NCBI RefSeq assembly: GCF_900187015.1
Contig: NZ_LT906479.1
Location: 2,852,001-2,916,000, forward strand
Source: Serratia ficaria
GTDB taxonomy: Bacteria; Pseudomonadota; Gammaproteobacteria; Enterobacterales; Enterobacteriaceae
DNA length: 64,000 bases
Direction: 5' to 3'
The first letter of the stretch is position 1. The number at the start of each line of letters is the position of its first letter. Below the pieces are notes generated by a model. That model worked only from the letters and a program-made list of their open reading frames with translations. It made no database searches and had not been told where the DNA came from. This document shows positions 53,552 to 63,756 of the stretch, one piece after another. A program made the translations under genes and the position numbers.

Positions 53552-54562
53552 TTAATGAACTTTATAAAATGCCTTGTACCAATCAACAAAACGCTTCACC
53601 CCATCCTGTACGCTGGTTGCCGGTTTAAAGCCGATAACGCGATAAAGCTCGGCGGTATCCGCGCTGGTATCCAAAACGTCGCCAGGCTGCATAGGCAGCA
53701 TATTTTTACGGGCGGAGATACCTAACGCCGACTCGAGCGCGCTGATATATTCCATCAGCTTTACCGGAGCGCTGTTGCCGATATTATAGACATGGTAAGG
53801 CGCGGAACTGGTAGCCGGCGATCCCTGCTCAACGCTCCAGCGCGGATCCGCCTGCGGAATAACCGCCTGCAGGCGCACTATCGCTTCGGTGATATCATCG
53901 ATGTAGGTAAAGTCACGGTGCATCTCGCCGTGGTTATATACATCGATGCTCTCTCCCGCCAATATGGCCTTGGTAAACTTGAACAGCGCCATATCGGGCC
54001 TGCCCCAGGGGCCATACACGGTAAAGAAACGCAACCCGGTGGTCGGAATACCGTACAAATGGGAATAGCTGTGCGACATCAGCTCATTGGCTTTTTTGGT
54101 CGCCGCATACAATGAAACCGGATGGTCAACCGAATCTTCAGTGGAGAATGGCAGTTTGCGATTCAAACCATATACCGAACTGGAAGAGGCATAGAGCAAA
54201 TGCTCAACCTTATTATGACGGCAGCCTTCCAGCACGTTTAAATGGCCGATAAGATTGGCGTCGGCATAGGCCAGCGGGTTTTCCAGCGAATAACGCACCC
54301 CGGCCTGAGCCCCAAGATGTATCACTCGCTGGAACCGATGCTCGGCGAACAACGCCGCTATCCCCTCGCGATCGGCCAAATCCAGCTTGATGAAGCGGAA
54401 TCCCGGCTTATCCGCCAGCAGATCGAGGCGGGCCGTTTTCAGGCCCACATCATAATAATCATTCAGGTTGTCGATACCGACAACCTGATGCCCGGCGGCC
54501 AACAAACGCTCTGCAACGTGATAACCGATAAATCCCGCAGCGCCTGTAACCAGGAATTTCAT
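53552..54562 (-). CDS. NAD-dependent UDP-glucuronate epimerase-like protein (Uge type)
   Basis: An extended SDR of 336 residues: NAD-binding GAAGFIG (7-13), SSSSVYG and the catalytic YAATK (near 150). It closely resembles Klebsiella Uge, which converts UDP-glucuronate to UDP-galacturonate for lipopolysaccharide core and capsule. The ATG at 54562 has AAGGGG five bases upstream; a GTG two codons earlier is possible. It follows ugd by 9 bases, which supplies the substrate. Symbol withheld because related UDP-sugar epimerases are hard to separate by eye. Confidence 0.88.
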   Translation of the reverse strand: MKFLVTGAAGFIGYHVAERLLAAGHQVVGIDNLNDYYDVGLKTARLDLLADKPGFRFIKLDLADREGIAALFAEHRFQRVIHLGAQAGVRYSLENPLAYADANLIGHLNVLEGCRHNKVEHLLYASSSSVYGLNRKLPFSTEDSVDHPVSLYAATKKANELMSHSYSHLYGIPTTGLRFFTVYGPWGRPDMALFKFTKAILAGESIDVYNHGEMHRDFTYIDDITEAIVRLQAVIPQADPRWSVEQGSPATSSAPYHVYNIGNSAPVKLMEYISALESALGISARKNMLPMQPGDVLDTSADTAELYRVIGFKPATSVQDGVKRFVDWYKAFYKVH

Positions 54563-54571
54563 GCTCACCCC

Positions 54572-55915
54572 TTAAATAACCGGCTTGATGGAAGCGCCGC
54601 GGCCAATGGCGTAATAGGTAAAGCCGCGGCTTTCCAGGCGTTCCGGATCAAACAGGTTACGCCCGTCGAAGATCACCGGCTGCTTTAACGCGCCTTTGAT
54701 GGCATCGAAATCCGGCGCGCGGAAGTTTTGCCACTCGGTGCAGATAACCAAGGCGTCCGCCCCGTGCAGCGCGGCCTCTTTGGTGCCGACCAGCTTCAGA
54801 TCGTCGCGCTGACCATAAATGCGCTGAACTTCGTTCATCGCTTCTGGGTCATAAGCCTGCACGGTAGCGCCGGCTTCCCACAGCTGCTCCATCAGCACGC
54901 GGCTGGAGGCTTCACGCATGTCGTCGGTGTTAGGCTTGAACGCCAACCCCCACAGCGCGAAGGTTTTCCCCTGCAGATCGTCGCCAAAGTAGTCTTTGAT
55001 AAAACTGGTCAGCTTGTATTTCTGCTGATAGTTAACCTGCTCCACCGCCTGCAGCAGCTTCGGCTGGTAGCCGATATGCTCGGCGGTGCGGATCAGCGCC
55101 TGCACGTCTTTCGGGAAGCAGGAGCCGCCGTAGCCGCAGCCTGGGTAGATAAAGTGGTAACCGATGCGCGAGTCGGAGCCGATCCCCTGACGCACTTTTT
55201 CGATGTCTGCGCCCAGCATTTCAGCCAGGTTGGACATTTCGTTCATGAAGCTGATTTTGGTCGCCAGCATGCAGTTGGCGGCGTATTTGGTCAGCTCTGC
55301 GCTGCGAATATCCATCAGGATCATGCGATCGTGATTGCGGTTAAACGGCTCGTACAGTTCGCGAATGGGTTCGATCACGTCTTTGTTGTCCGTACCGATC
55401 ACGATGCGCTCAGGGCGCATGCAGTCGGCGACCGCCGCCCCTTCCTTCAGGAACTCAGGGTTGGAGACCACGTCGAAAGGCACGCTGCTGCCGCGCTTTT
55501 CCAACGTCTCGGCCATCACCTGGCGCACTTTATCCGCGGTGCCGACCGGCACGGTGGACTTGTCGATCACCACTTTACGGTCGGTCATGTGTTCGGCAAT
55601 GGTGCGCGCCACGGCGGTCACGTATTTCAAATCGGCAGAGCCGTCTTCGTCCGGCGGCGTGCCAACGGCGATGAACTGGATGGCGCCGTGCGCCACGCCC
55701 GCTTTCGCGTCGGTGGTGAAATGCAGACGGCCGGCCTCGTAGTTTTGCTGCACTAACGGCGTCAGGCCCGGTTCAAAAATAGGGATATTCCCTTTTTTCA
55801 GGTTTTCGACTTTACGCTCATCCACGTCAATGCACATAACGTCATGGCCGACTTCAGCCAGCACCGCTGCCTGTACCAGACCCACATAGCCAATACCAAA
55901 AACGGTTACTTTCAT
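54572..55915 (-). CDS. ugd: UDP-glucose 6-dehydrogenase
   Basis: Oxidises UDP-glucose to UDP-glucuronate. The 447 residues have the NAD-binding FGIGYVGL (6-13), NPEFLKEG, a catalytic cysteine in [11 protein letters not shown], and a C-terminal UDP-binding domain ([15 protein letters not shown]). It is the longer bacterial type (about 447) rather than the E. coli K-12 form of 388. It lies 43 bases after galU and just before the epimerase, forming a pathway-ordered operon. Confidence 0.95.
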   Translation of the reverse strand: MKVTVFGIGYVGLVQAAVLAEVGHDVMCIDVDERKVENLKKGNIPIFEPGLTPLVQQNYEAGRLHFTTDAKAGVAHGAIQFIAVGTPPDEDGSADLKYVTAVARTIAEHMTDRKVVIDKSTVPVGTADKVRQVMAETLEKRGSSVPFDVVSNPEFLKEGAAVADCMRPERIVIGTDNKDVIEPIRELYEPFNRNHDRMILMDIRSAELTKYAANCMLATKISFMNEMSNLAEMLGADIEKVRQGIGSDSRIGYHFIYPGCGYGGSCFPKDVQALIRTAEHIGYQPKLLQAVEQVNYQQKYKLTSFIKDYFGDDLQGKTFALWGLAFKPNTDDMREASSRVLMEQLWEAGATVQAYDPEAMNEVQRIYGQRDDLKLVGTKEAALHGADALVICTEWQNFRAPDFDAIKGALKQPVIFDGRNLFDPERLESRGFTYYAIGRGASIKPVI

Positions 55916-55958
55916 GGGAAAATCCTAGTTTTTCAAATTAAGACGAAAGATAAATAAA

Positions 55959-56876
55959 TTATTTCTTTTCAGCGGTCAGCAACTGCTGCAACCACTGAGA
56001 AAACGCGTTGCCCAGGCTGGCGTGGCGCATGCCGTACTCGACGAAGGCCTGCATATAGCCCAGTTTGTTGCCGCAGTCGTGGCTGGTGCCCTTAAGGTGG
56101 TAAGCCTCCACCGTCTCCTGCTGCATCAGCATTTCGATGCTGTCGGTGAGCTGAATTTCATCGCCGGCTCCCGGCGGCGTTTTCGCCAACAGCGGCCAGA
56201 TATCGGCGGACAGCACGTAGCGGCCCACGATCGCCAGATTCGAGGGCGCTTGATCCGGCGCCGGCTTCTCGACCACGCTGACCATCGGCGCGCTTTCTCC
56301 GGGCTGCAGTTCATAGCCCCGGCAATCGGCCACGCCGTAATTTCCGACATCTTTATGGGGCACCGGTTCAACCATTATCTGGCTGATGCCGGTGGCTTCG
56401 AAACGCTGCAGCATTTCGTGCAAATTGTCTTTTTTCAGATCGGCGCTGTACTCATCGAGGATCACGTCCGGCAGCACCACCGCCACCGGCTCATCACCCA
56501 CCATCGGATAGGCGCACATGATGGCGTGCCCTAATCCTTTGGCCACCCCTTGACGCACCTGCATAACGGTAACGCCCTTAGGGCAAATCGATTGAACCTC
56601 TTCCAACAGCTGGCGCTTAACGCGTTTTTCCAGCATCGCTTCCAGTTCAAAACTGGTGTCAAAGTGGTTTTCGATCGAGTTCTTGGATGAGTGAGTCACC
56701 AACACGATTTCGTTAATGCCCGCCGCAATACATTCATTGACGACGTATTGGATCAGGGGTTTATCCACCAACGGCAGCATTTCTTTGGGAATGGCTTTGG
56801 TAGCCGGTAACATCCGTGTTCCCAAGCCTGCAACCGGGATCACCGCTTTTCTGACTTTACGATTTACAGCAGGCAT
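55959..56876 (-). CDS. galU: UTP-glucose-1-phosphate uridylyltransferase
   Basis: Makes UDP-glucose for lipopolysaccharide, trehalose and galactose metabolism. The 305 residues from the ATG at 56876 begin [30 protein letters not shown], abridged to the nucleotide-binding GLGTRM motif; DKPLIQYVV and DVGNYGVAD follow. The start is preferred because GAGG lies five bases upstream and the length matches E. coli (302). It heads the galU-ugd-epimerase cluster. Confidence 0.96.
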   Translation of the reverse strand: MPAVNRKVRKAVIPVAGLGTRMLPATKAIPKEMLPLVDKPLIQYVVNECIAAGINEIVLVTHSSKNSIENHFDTSFELEAMLEKRVKRQLLEEVQSICPKGVTVMQVRQGVAKGLGHAIMCAYPMVGDEPVAVVLPDVILDEYSADLKKDNLHEMLQRFEATGISQIMVEPVPHKDVGNYGVADCRGYELQPGESAPMVSVVEKPAPDQAPSNLAIVGRYVLSADIWPLLAKTPPGAGDEIQLTDSIEMLMQQETVEAYHLKGTSHDCGNKLGYMQAFVEYGMRHASLGNAFSQWLQQLLTAEKK

Positions 56877-57078
56877 TATTTCCTCTCTTAAAACGCTCAT
56901 TTTATGAGCCTCACGCACTCCACAAAAAACCTTCGGAGTATACCAGCTTATGATTGCTGAGCATTAGCCGGAACACAAATAGAAAGAATTTAGGACAATT
57001 ACCCAATAGGTAAACCTGGAGAGAAAATAAGCGTTCTGAATATCGGGGTTTCGCCGGCTATTTCTTTATAGCGCCGCT

Positions 57079-58092
57079 TTATTCCGCGCTCAGCATCAGC
57101 CGCAGCCTGCCGCCGTTGCCCCAGACCTGACACTGCCAGGCGTCGCAGCGCTGGCTGATTTGATTCATATAGGTCGCGCCGAGCGTCCCCAAGGGCACGC
57201 CGTTGCTCAGCTGGATCTGGTTATCGCCGGTATTGACATTGGCATGCAGCCCGGCCGAAACCAGAATCAGGTTTTTATATTCGGCGTGATAATAGCCCAG
57301 CAGCAGCGGAAATTGACCTTCGAGTTTTCCTTGACGTAATAAATGATTAACTTGTTTTAACAATGCGGACATTTGCGGCAGCCGGTGCCGCTGATTAGCC
57401 AAATGATCCTGCAGCAACCCATTAAATAATGCGCGCAATAACAAAGCGGCCAAAACGCCATTATCGCCGGCCCGGGTAACGTCCAGGCAATAGAACGCCA
57501 GATCCTTATCCGACAACGCGGCGATGTCCAGCACCAGCCCAGGATTTTCGCCGGTGGTCAGCTGCCGATAATTAATCCGGCAATGGGCGATGTTTTGCTG
57601 CACCGGCGGTTGCAGCTGCTTCAACAACCTGACGGCTTCCGAGGGATTTTTACTCAGCGCATCCCAGTCCTGAAACAGCTCAACCTCTTCTATCGCCTGA
57701 GAGGTAAACATGTTGGGGTACAAACAGGCCAACACCGCTTCGCGCAGGCGATTGAGGTCGGTCAGCGGCTTCAGCAGCACATCCTGCACCCCCAGCCGCA
57801 ACACCTTGGCGATATCGGCCATCTTATCGGTCGCAGAAATGACCAGCACCGGGATCTGCACGCCCTGCAGGCGCAAATGTTCGACAAACTCGATGCCGCC
57901 CATTTCCGGCATGGCGAGATCGCACAGGATCAGATCGGGCTTGACGTCGTCCACCGCACTCAACGCCTGCAAACCGTTGCTCGCTTCATGGGTCTCTGCG
58001 CCCAACGATTTCAAATAGCCAACAAGCACGGAACGAAAAACCTGTTCGTCCTCAACGATCAAAATGCGCTTGTGAGTCAGTGGTAATGCCAT
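57079..58092 (-). CDS. rssB: RpoS adaptor / response regulator RssB
   Basis: Delivers the stress sigma factor RpoS to ClpXP. The 337 residues from the ATG at 58092 equal the E. coli length: receiver domain with phosphoacceptor D58 (LILCDLAMPEM) and K in LLKPLTDLNRLRE, then a degenerate PP2C-like effector domain (LDIAALSDKDLAFYCLDVTRAG). GAGG lies eight bases before the start. It is downstream of rssA. Confidence 0.96.
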   Translation of the reverse strand: MALPLTHKRILIVEDEQVFRSVLVGYLKSLGAETHEASNGLQALSAVDDVKPDLILCDLAMPEMGGIEFVEHLRLQGVQIPVLVISATDKMADIAKVLRLGVQDVLLKPLTDLNRLREAVLACLYPNMFTSQAIEEVELFQDWDALSKNPSEAVRLLKQLQPPVQQNIAHCRINYRQLTTGENPGLVLDIAALSDKDLAFYCLDVTRAGDNGVLAALLLRALFNGLLQDHLANQRHRLPQMSALLKQVNHLLRQGKLEGQFPLLLGYYHAEYKNLILVSAGLHANVNTGDNQIQLSNGVPLGTLGATYMNQISQRCDAWQCQVWGNGGRLRLMLSAE

Positions 58093-58196
58093 CAGCCGAG
58101 CCTCATCCCTTTTCATCATGTAATAGTGGCTCAAAAAGGTCACTTATGCCTGCCTGAAACCTGCCGGGCGCGCATTTTCCGCCTGTGAACCGATGA

Positions 58197-59099
58197 TTAT
58201 CTATTTTTTATCAATGGCAAAAGCCGATCCAGCTGTTTTTCCACCGCCAGTTGCCCCGCCGCGATCGCCTCGCTGGCGCGGTGGAAATCCAGCGTCGAAA
58301 TCTGCGGGCAATAAGGCTGGATCAGCACGTCGGGCGGGTCGCCCGCCATGCGATTGCGTTTCAGCCGATTTTCCAGCACCTGGATCGACGTGCCCATGAT
58401 TTCCATCGCCGTCGGCGTGGCGTTGGGTTTTCTCAACCCCATCCTCCCGATGCGTTCCCGTAGCCGCCCGCGCCAGCTGTCGGCCGGGGGCCCGGCCTGC
58501 CCGGCGTCTTCGCTGCGCACCGAGAACAGGTCTTGCTGCATCAAATGCGCATCGTGCTGCAGATCGACGGCGATGACGATATCCGCGCCCAGCGCCCGGG
58601 TTAATGAAATCGGCACCGGATTGACCACCGCGCCGTCCACCAGCCAATAACCGTCGAACCACACCGGCGCCAGCAAACCCGGCATGCTGCAGGACGCGCG
58701 CACCGCCTGATGAATGTCGCCTTTGGTCAGCCACAGCTCCCGGCCGGTGCTGAGGTTGGTCGCTACGGCGCCAAACTTCAGCGAGCATTCGGCGATATCA
58801 TCAATCTTCAGCAATTGCCCGACCGCGTTGAACACCCGATCGCCGCGCAGCAGGCCGCCCCGCTGCCAGGAGAGATCCATCAGGCGAATGACGTCCCAAT
58901 AGCTGAATGAGCGCACCCATTGCTCCATCGCCGGCAGCCGATGGCTGGCCAGGGCCGCGCCCACCAGCGCGCCCACCGAACAGCCGGCCACTATATCGAC
59001 CTCTACGCCCAATTTCTTTAGCGCATTGATCACGCCAATATGCGCCCAGCCTTTGGCCGATCCGGCCCCCAATGCCAAGCCAATTTTGATTTTTCGCAC
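58197..59099 (-). CDS. rssA: patatin-like phospholipase RssA
   Basis: A 300-residue patatin-fold protein: oxyanion motif GAGSAKGWAHIG, nucleophile S41 in GCSVG, and the catalytic aspartate in VDGAVVNP. Substrate unknown. It precedes rssB on the same strand with a 104-base gap, as in E. coli. Confidence 0.95.
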   Translation of the reverse strand: MRKIKIGLALGAGSAKGWAHIGVINALKKLGVEVDIVAGCSVGALVGAALASHRLPAMEQWVRSFSYWDVIRLMDLSWQRGGLLRGDRVFNAVGQLLKIDDIAECSLKFGAVATNLSTGRELWLTKGDIHQAVRASCSMPGLLAPVWFDGYWLVDGAVVNPVPISLTRALGADIVIAVDLQHDAHLMQQDLFSVRSEDAGQAGPPADSWRGRLRERIGRMGLRKPNATPTAMEIMGTSIQVLENRLKRNRMAGDPPDVLIQPYCPQISTLDFHRASEAIAAGQLAVEKQLDRLLPLIKNR

Positions 59100-59221
59100 A
59101 GCGTCCGCCCTTTTTCAGCCATTGTTTCGCCCCATCCCTCAGGGTAGATTGTCACCAGCGAATGATGTTAGGTAACATATGCGCTAAATTCACTTTCTGC
59201 ACCGCCTTCCCAGGAGTTATT

Positions 59222-59683
59222 TTGCCCGAATCATGCCCATGCGGCAGCGGACTGGAGTATAACGCATGCTGCGGTCCCTATATCGCCGGTAGCCAGATAG
59301 CGCCGACGCCCGGCGCGCTGATGCGTTCGCGCTTCAGCGCCTATGTCAAACACAGCCTCGACTACCTTATCGCCACTTGGCACCCCGACTGCCACGCCAG
59401 CGCAGCGCGCAGCGCGATCGGCGACAGCTTTAAAGACACCGAATGGCTCGGCCTGACGATCGTGGAAGAAAAAACCGGCCATCACGCCGACGAAGGTTTC
59501 GTCGAGTTTATCGCCCGCTTCGTCGACGGCAGCGGCGAACCGCAGGCGATGCACGAACGTTCACGCTTTCTTCGCCTTGAACAACGCTGGTATTATATCG
59601 ACGGCACCAAGCCGCAGCCCGGCAGAAATGCAATTTGTCCCTGTGGCTCAGGGAAAAAATACAAGAAGTGCTGCGGGCGCTAG
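59222..59683 (+). CDS. ychJ: YchJ family protein with SEC-C motifs
   Basis: A 153-residue protein with a zinc-binding SEC-C motif at each end (PESCPCGSGLEYNACC and NAICPCGSGKKYKKCC) around an NTF2-like core (MRSRFSAYVKHSLDYLIATW). Function unknown. The start is the TTG at 59222 because AGGAG lies five bases upstream and the length matches E. coli (152); the frame from 59162 is not conserved. It is divergent from rssA and followed by purU. Confidence 0.92.
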   Translation: MPESCPCGSGLEYNACCGPYIAGSQIAPTPGALMRSRFSAYVKHSLDYLIATWHPDCHASAARSAIGDSFKDTEWLGLTIVEEKTGHHADEGFVEFIARFVDGSGEPQAMHERSRFLRLEQRWYYIDGTKPQPGRNAICPCGSGKKYKKCCGR

Positions 59684-59751
59684 CCGGCCGGCGCTTTACA
59701 TTCACGCCTGCGCAGACAGGACGTACAGTATCAGACAGGATCCTCACGCTA

Positions 59752-60600
59752 ATGCCACACCAAAACGTACAAAGAAAAGTTTTACGCACTATCTGCCCGG
59801 ACGCCAAAGGGCTGATCGCCAAGATCACCAACATTTGTTACAAGCATGAACTCAACATCGTGCAAAATAACGAATTCGTCGACCATCGCACCGGCCGCTT
59901 CTTTATGCGCACCGAGCTGGAAGGCATTTTCAACGATACCACGCTGCTGGCGGATCTTGACGGCGCGCTGCCGGAAGGCTCAGTGCGCGAACTGCACAGC
60001 ACCGGTCGGCGCCGCATCGTGGTGCTGGTCACCAAAGAGGCTCACTGCCTGGGGGACCTGCTGATGAAAAGCGCCTACGGCGGTCTCGACGTGGAAATCG
60101 CCGCGGTGATCGGCAACCACGACACCCTGCAAACGCTGGTGGAGCGCTTTGATATTCCGTTCCATCTGGTCAGCCATGAAGGGCTGACGCGCGAACAGCA
60201 CGATCGTGAAATGACCGCCAAAATCGATCAATACCAGCCGGATTATGTGGTGCTGGCCAAATATATGCGCGTATTGACGCCCGCCTTTGTGCAGCACTAC
60301 CCGAATCAGGTGATTAATATTCACCATTCCTTCCTGCCGGCCTTTATCGGCGCGCGGCCCTATCATCAGGCTTACGAACGCGGCGTTAAAATCATCGGCG
60401 CCACCGCGCACTACGTGAACGACAACCTCGACGAAGGCCCGATCATCATGCAGGACGTGATCAATGTCGATCACACCTATTCTTCCGAGGACATGATGCG
60501 CGCGGGGCGCGACGTAGAGAAAAACGTGCTCAGCCGCGCCCTGTATCAGGTCCTGGCGCAGCGGGTCTTCGTCTACGGCAATCGGACGGTTATCCTGTAA
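59752..60600 (+). CDS. purU: formyltetrahydrofolate deformylase
   Basis: Releases formate from 10-formyl-THF for PurT in purine synthesis and balances one-carbon pools. The 282 residues have an N-terminal ACT domain (RKVLRTICPDAKGLIAKITN) and a formyltransferase-like domain with INIHHSFLPAF and the catalytic H and D (ATAHYVNDNLDEGPI). The ATG at 59752 matches the family start; the frame runs back through ychJ. It is 68 bases downstream of ychJ. Confidence 0.96.
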   Translation: MPHQNVQRKVLRTICPDAKGLIAKITNICYKHELNIVQNNEFVDHRTGRFFMRTELEGIFNDTTLLADLDGALPEGSVRELHSTGRRRIVVLVTKEAHCLGDLLMKSAYGGLDVEIAAVIGNHDTLQTLVERFDIPFHLVSHEGLTREQHDREMTAKIDQYQPDYVVLAKYMRVLTPAFVQHYPNQVINIHHSFLPAFIGARPYHQAYERGVKIIGATAHYVNDNLDEGPIIMQDVINVDHTYSSEDMMRAGRDVEKNVLSRALYQVLAQRVFVYGNRTVIL

Positions 60601-60611
60601 TTGCTCAATAA

Positions 60612-60643
60612 AACGGTGCATTTCGTTCAGGGATGCACCGCCA
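60612..60643 (+). terminator. candidate hairpin after purU
   Basis: Inverted repeat CGGTGCAT/ATGCACCG just beyond the purU stop. No T run follows, so it may be only a 3' stabilising hairpin. Confidence 0.4.
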
Positions 60644-60687
60644 CGAATAAAAAAGCGGCAAACGATTCATTTTCTTCATTTCAATAC

Positions 60688-60722
60688 TTTACACATGCGC
60701 TTCATTTGATATGATGCGCCCC
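60688..60722 (+). promoter_or_regulatory. stringent tyrT-type promoter
   Basis: TTTACA (60688-60693) and TATGAT (60710-60715) are spaced by 16 bases and followed by the GC-rich discriminator GCGCCCCGC. The -10 and discriminator match the E. coli tyrT promoter, the classic example of stringent control. AT-rich sequence upstream could be a Fis-bound activating region. Confidence 0.85.
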
Positions 60723-60758
60723 GCTTACCGAGACAGCGGTTTCGCAAGCAAGGCCAGT

Positions 60759-60843
<85 letters not shown>

Positions 60844-60894
60844 TCTTCTTTCCGCTGATGCGTGCTGAATTACAGCAAGGCAAAAAGGAAGGAT

Positions 60895-60965
60895 AGCGCG
60901 CTTTAGCGCGGCCCGTAGGGTGAGGAACGAAGCGACGAATAATCCTTCCTCCACCCGCATCTTCT
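60895..60965 (+). repeat. diverged partial copy of the 174-bp repeat between the tRNA genes
   Basis: The stretch GCGCTTTAGCGCGGCCCGTAGG through ATCCTTCCTCCACCCGCATC parallels the right half of the later repeat units (GCGCTTCAGCGCGGCCCGCAGG through ATCCTTCCCCCACCACCATC) with many substitutions, including a damaged tRNA 3' end. The segment sits in the tRNA spacer at 60844-61054. Confidence 0.7.
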
Positions 60966-61054
60966 CTCCGCCTGGAGCGAAGTCGCAGTAAAGAAGCCGG
61001 CCAGGTTTCTTCCGGATAAAACCGGGCTAAAATTTGTAAACCCATGAATATCAT

Positions 61055-61121
<67 letters not shown>

Positions 61122-61139
<18 letters not shown>

Positions 61140-61692
61140 TCCTTGAATAAGCATCCCAAACCGAATCAAAAACTCGACGCATTCCTATCGCTCCGTATTG
61201 GGGGAGGATGAGAAGCTTCGACAAGGTTCGAGTCTCGCGCAGTGAGACAACGCGCTTCAGCGCGGCCCGCAGGGCGAGGAGCGCAGCGACGAGTCATCCT
61301 TCCCCCACCACCATCCTTGAATAAGCATCCCAAACCGAATCAAAAACTCGACGCATTCCTATCGCTCCGTATTGGGGAAGGATGAGAAGCTTCGACAAGG
61401 TTCGAGTCTCACGCAGTGAGACAACGCGCTTCAGCGCGGCCCGCAGGGCGAGGAGCGCAGCGACGAGTCATCCTTCCCCCACCACCATCCTTGAATAAGC
61501 ATCCCAAACCGAATCAAAAACTCGACGCATTCCTATCTCTCCGTATTGGGGGAGGATGAGAAGCTTCGACAAGGTTCGAGTCTCACGCAGTGAGACAACG
61601 CGCTTCAGCGCGGCCCGCAGGGCGAGGAGCGCAGCGACGAGTCATCCTTCCCCCACCACCATCCTTGAATAAGCATCCCAAACCGAATCAAA
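61122..61692 (+). repeat. three 174-bp tandem repeats plus a partial fourth, each with a tRNA-Tyr 3' end
   Basis: Units start at 61122, 61296 and 61470; a fourth, truncated copy starts at 61644 and ends near 61692. Each begins ATCCTTCCCCCACCACCAT, the last bases of tRNA-Tyr, and contains hairpins such as GTCTCAC-GCA-GTGAGAC and CGCGC-TTCA-GCGCG. The units differ at only a few bases (for example GTCTCGCG in the first). The E. coli tyrTV locus has the same kind of array (about 178 bp, rtT RNA and the small Tpr frame). A 72-codon reverse frame here is not convincing as a gene. Confidence 0.95.
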
Positions 61693-61809
61693 CCCTCCAA
61701 ACCGCATAAATCCTCAATTTTCTTTATCATTCCACCAAACCGTAACTTGAACTCCGGCCCACAATTCGCTATACCACTGGCTTCTTTAATGCAGTAAGGA
61801 AAAAAGTGC

Positions 61810-62382
61810 ATGCGTAACAACATCTGCGTTTTTTGCGGCGCCAGCGAAGGCGTTAACCCTGCTTATGCCGACCATGCCCGCCTGCTGGGCCAGACCCTCG
61901 CCGCTCAAGGCCGGCGCCTGATCTACGGCGGCGGTAAAAAAGGCCTGATGGGGATCGTCGCCGACGCGGTATTGGCCGCCGGCGGTGAAGCCGTGGGCAT
62001 CATCCCTGAAAGGCTGGTTGAGGCGGAAACGGCGCACCGGGGGTTGACCGAGCTGGAGGTGGTTCCCGATATGCACACCCGCAAAGCCCGCATGGCGGCG
62101 CTGGCGGACGGCTTTATCGCCCTGCCGGGCGGCATCGGCACGCTGGAAGAGCTGTTTGAAATCTGGACCTGGGGGCAGATCGGCTACCACAGCAAGCCGG
62201 TCGGGCTATTGAACGTCAACGATTTCTACCGCCCGCTGAACAATTTCCTCGAGCACGTCGCCGATCAGGGGTTCATGCGTCACGATTATCTGGGCACCCT
62301 GCATATCAGCGAGTCGGCGCAAACGCTGCTGCAACAGTTTGACGATTACCAACCCAAAACTTACGATCGCTGGGCAAAATAA
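61810..62382 (+). CDS. LOG-family nucleotide 5'-monophosphate phosphoribohydrolase
   Basis: A 190-residue Rossmann-fold protein of TIGR00730 type. The family motif [12 protein letters not shown] and the conserved MHTRKARM segment mark a LOG-type enzyme, which in plants and some bacteria releases free bases (cytokinins) from nucleoside monophosphates. The bacterial substrate is unproven here. AAGGA lies nine bases before the ATG. It is followed by xthA after 100 bases. Confidence 0.92.
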   Translation: MRNNICVFCGASEGVNPAYADHARLLGQTLAAQGRRLIYGGGKKGLMGIVADAVLAAGGEAVGIIPERLVEAETAHRGLTELEVVPDMHTRKARMAALADGFIALPGGIGTLEELFEIWTWGQIGYHSKPVGLLNVNDFYRPLNNFLEHVADQGFMRHDYLGTLHISESAQTLLQQFDDYQPKTYDRWAK

Positions 62383-62482
62383 TCCGGCCGGCAGCCAGCG
62401 GCGCAGCCGCTGCCTGCGTTACATTTCCCGCCAAACTCTGCTACTATCTCCACACATTTTTCTTGTGAAAACGGCACCGCTC

Positions 62483-63289
62483 ATGAAGTTTGTCTCTTTT
62501 AATATCAATGGACTGCGTGCGCGTCCGCATCAGCTGGCGGCAATCATCGAACAGCACCAGCCCGACGTTATCGGCCTGCAGGAAACCAAGGTCCACGACG
62601 ACATGTTCCCGCTTGAAGACGTTAGCCAATATGGTTATCACGTGTTCTATCACGGGCAAAAAGGCCATTACGGCGTCGCCTTGCTGACCAAAGAACAGCC
62701 TCTGGCGGTGCGTCGCGGCTTCCCGACCGACGATGAAGACGCGCAGCGCCGCATCATCATGGCCGACCTGGCGACCCCGCAAGGCACGCTGACGGTGATC
62801 AACGGTTATTTCCCGCAGGGCGAAAGCCGCGACCACCCGACCAAATTCCCGGCCAAGACGCGCTTCTACCAGGATTTGCAAACTTACCTGGAGCAGCAGC
62901 TGTCGGTGGAGTCACCGGTGCTGATCATGGGTGATATGAACATCAGCCACAGCGACTTTGATATCGGCATCGGTGAAGAAAGCCGCAAGCGCTGGCTGCG
63001 CACCGGCAAATGCTCCTTCCTGCCGGAAGAGCGCGCATGGATGGACCGCCTGCTGAACTGGGGGCTGGTGGACACCTATCGCCACGCCAACCCGGCGCGC
63101 AACGACCAGTTTTCGTGGTTCGATTACCGTTCGAAAGGTTTCGATGATAACCGCGGCCTGCGTATCGATCTGCTGTTGGCCAGCACGCCGCTGGCGGAGC
63201 GCTGCACCGCTACCGGCATCGATTATCAGATCCGCGGCATGGAGAAACCCTCCGATCACGCGCCGGTGTGGGCGGAATTCTCGCTGTAA
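62483..63289 (+). CDS. xthA: exodeoxyribonuclease III
   Basis: Main AP endonuclease and 3'-repair exonuclease of base excision repair. The 268 residues equal E. coli ExoIII: E34 in [17 protein letters not shown] with the catalytic Asp and Asn, and [10 protein letters not shown] with the catalytic histidine. The ATG at 62483 is the family start; the frame extends to 62339 through the preceding gene's tail. Confidence 0.97.
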   Translation: MKFVSFNINGLRARPHQLAAIIEQHQPDVIGLQETKVHDDMFPLEDVSQYGYHVFYHGQKGHYGVALLTKEQPLAVRRGFPTDDEDAQRRIIMADLATPQGTLTVINGYFPQGESRDHPTKFPAKTRFYQDLQTYLEQQLSVESPVLIMGDMNISHSDFDIGIGEESRKRWLRTGKCSFLPEERAWMDRLLNWGLVDTYRHANPARNDQFSWFDYRSKGFDDNRGLRIDLLLASTPLAERCTATGIDYQIRGMEKPSDHAPVWAEFSL

Positions 63290-63296
63290 TATGTTC

Positions 63297-63317
63297 ACCC
63301 CGGCGCTCGCCGGGGTT
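63297..63317. terminator. GC hairpin between xthA and nudG
   Basis: Stem CCCCGGC-GCTC-GCCGGGG followed by TTCTG, eight bases after the xthA stop. The T run is weak, so termination may be partial. Confidence 0.55.
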
Positions 63318-63333
63318 CTGCTCTGTGGTGCTA

Positions 63334-63735
63334 ATGAAAATCATCGATGTGGTCGCCGCGATTATCGAAAAAGACGGCGAAATTCTGTTGGCCCAGCGCG
63401 ACGCCAGCAGCGATCAGGCCGGCCTGTGGGAGTTCCCCGGCGGTAAGGTTGAAGCGGGTGAAAGCCAGCCGCAGGCGCTGGCGCGAGAGCTGGATGAAGA
63501 GTTGGGGATCCTGGCCCGCGTGGGGCATTACGTCGCCAGCAACCAGTGGCAACAGGGTGAGCGCATTATCCGGCTGCACGCCTGGCGCGTTGAGGCGTTC
63601 CGTGGTGAACTGCAGCGGCGTTGCCATGCCGAACTGGTTTGGGTTACGCCGCAGCAGGCGCAGCGCTATGCCCTGGCACCGGCGGATATTCCGCTGCTGG
63701 CAGCCTATATCGCCGCTCAGGGCCCAGCACGCTGA
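63334..63735 (+). CDS. nudG: Nudix (deoxy)nucleoside triphosphate pyrophosphohydrolase NudG
   Basis: Hydrolyses damaged or 5-methylated pyrimidine nucleotides (CTP/dCTP type). The 133 residues begin MKIIDVVAAIIEKDGEILLAQR and contain the Nudix box GGKVEAGESQPQALARELDE followed by ELGI. E. coli NudG has 135 residues and lies near xthA and ynjH, which supports the name. Confidence 0.94.
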   Translation: MKIIDVVAAIIEKDGEILLAQRDASSDQAGLWEFPGGKVEAGESQPQALARELDEELGILARVGHYVASNQWQQGERIIRLHAWRVEAFRGELQRRCHAELVWVTPQQAQRYALAPADIPLLAAYIAAQGPAR

Positions 63736-63756
63736 GCCCGGATCCAGGTTACATCG

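Noticed and set aside
61605..61823. A 72-codon reverse-strand frame at the end of the repeat array
   Set aside because: It starts or ends within repeat and intergenic sequence, lacks a ribosome site and has no recognisable features.
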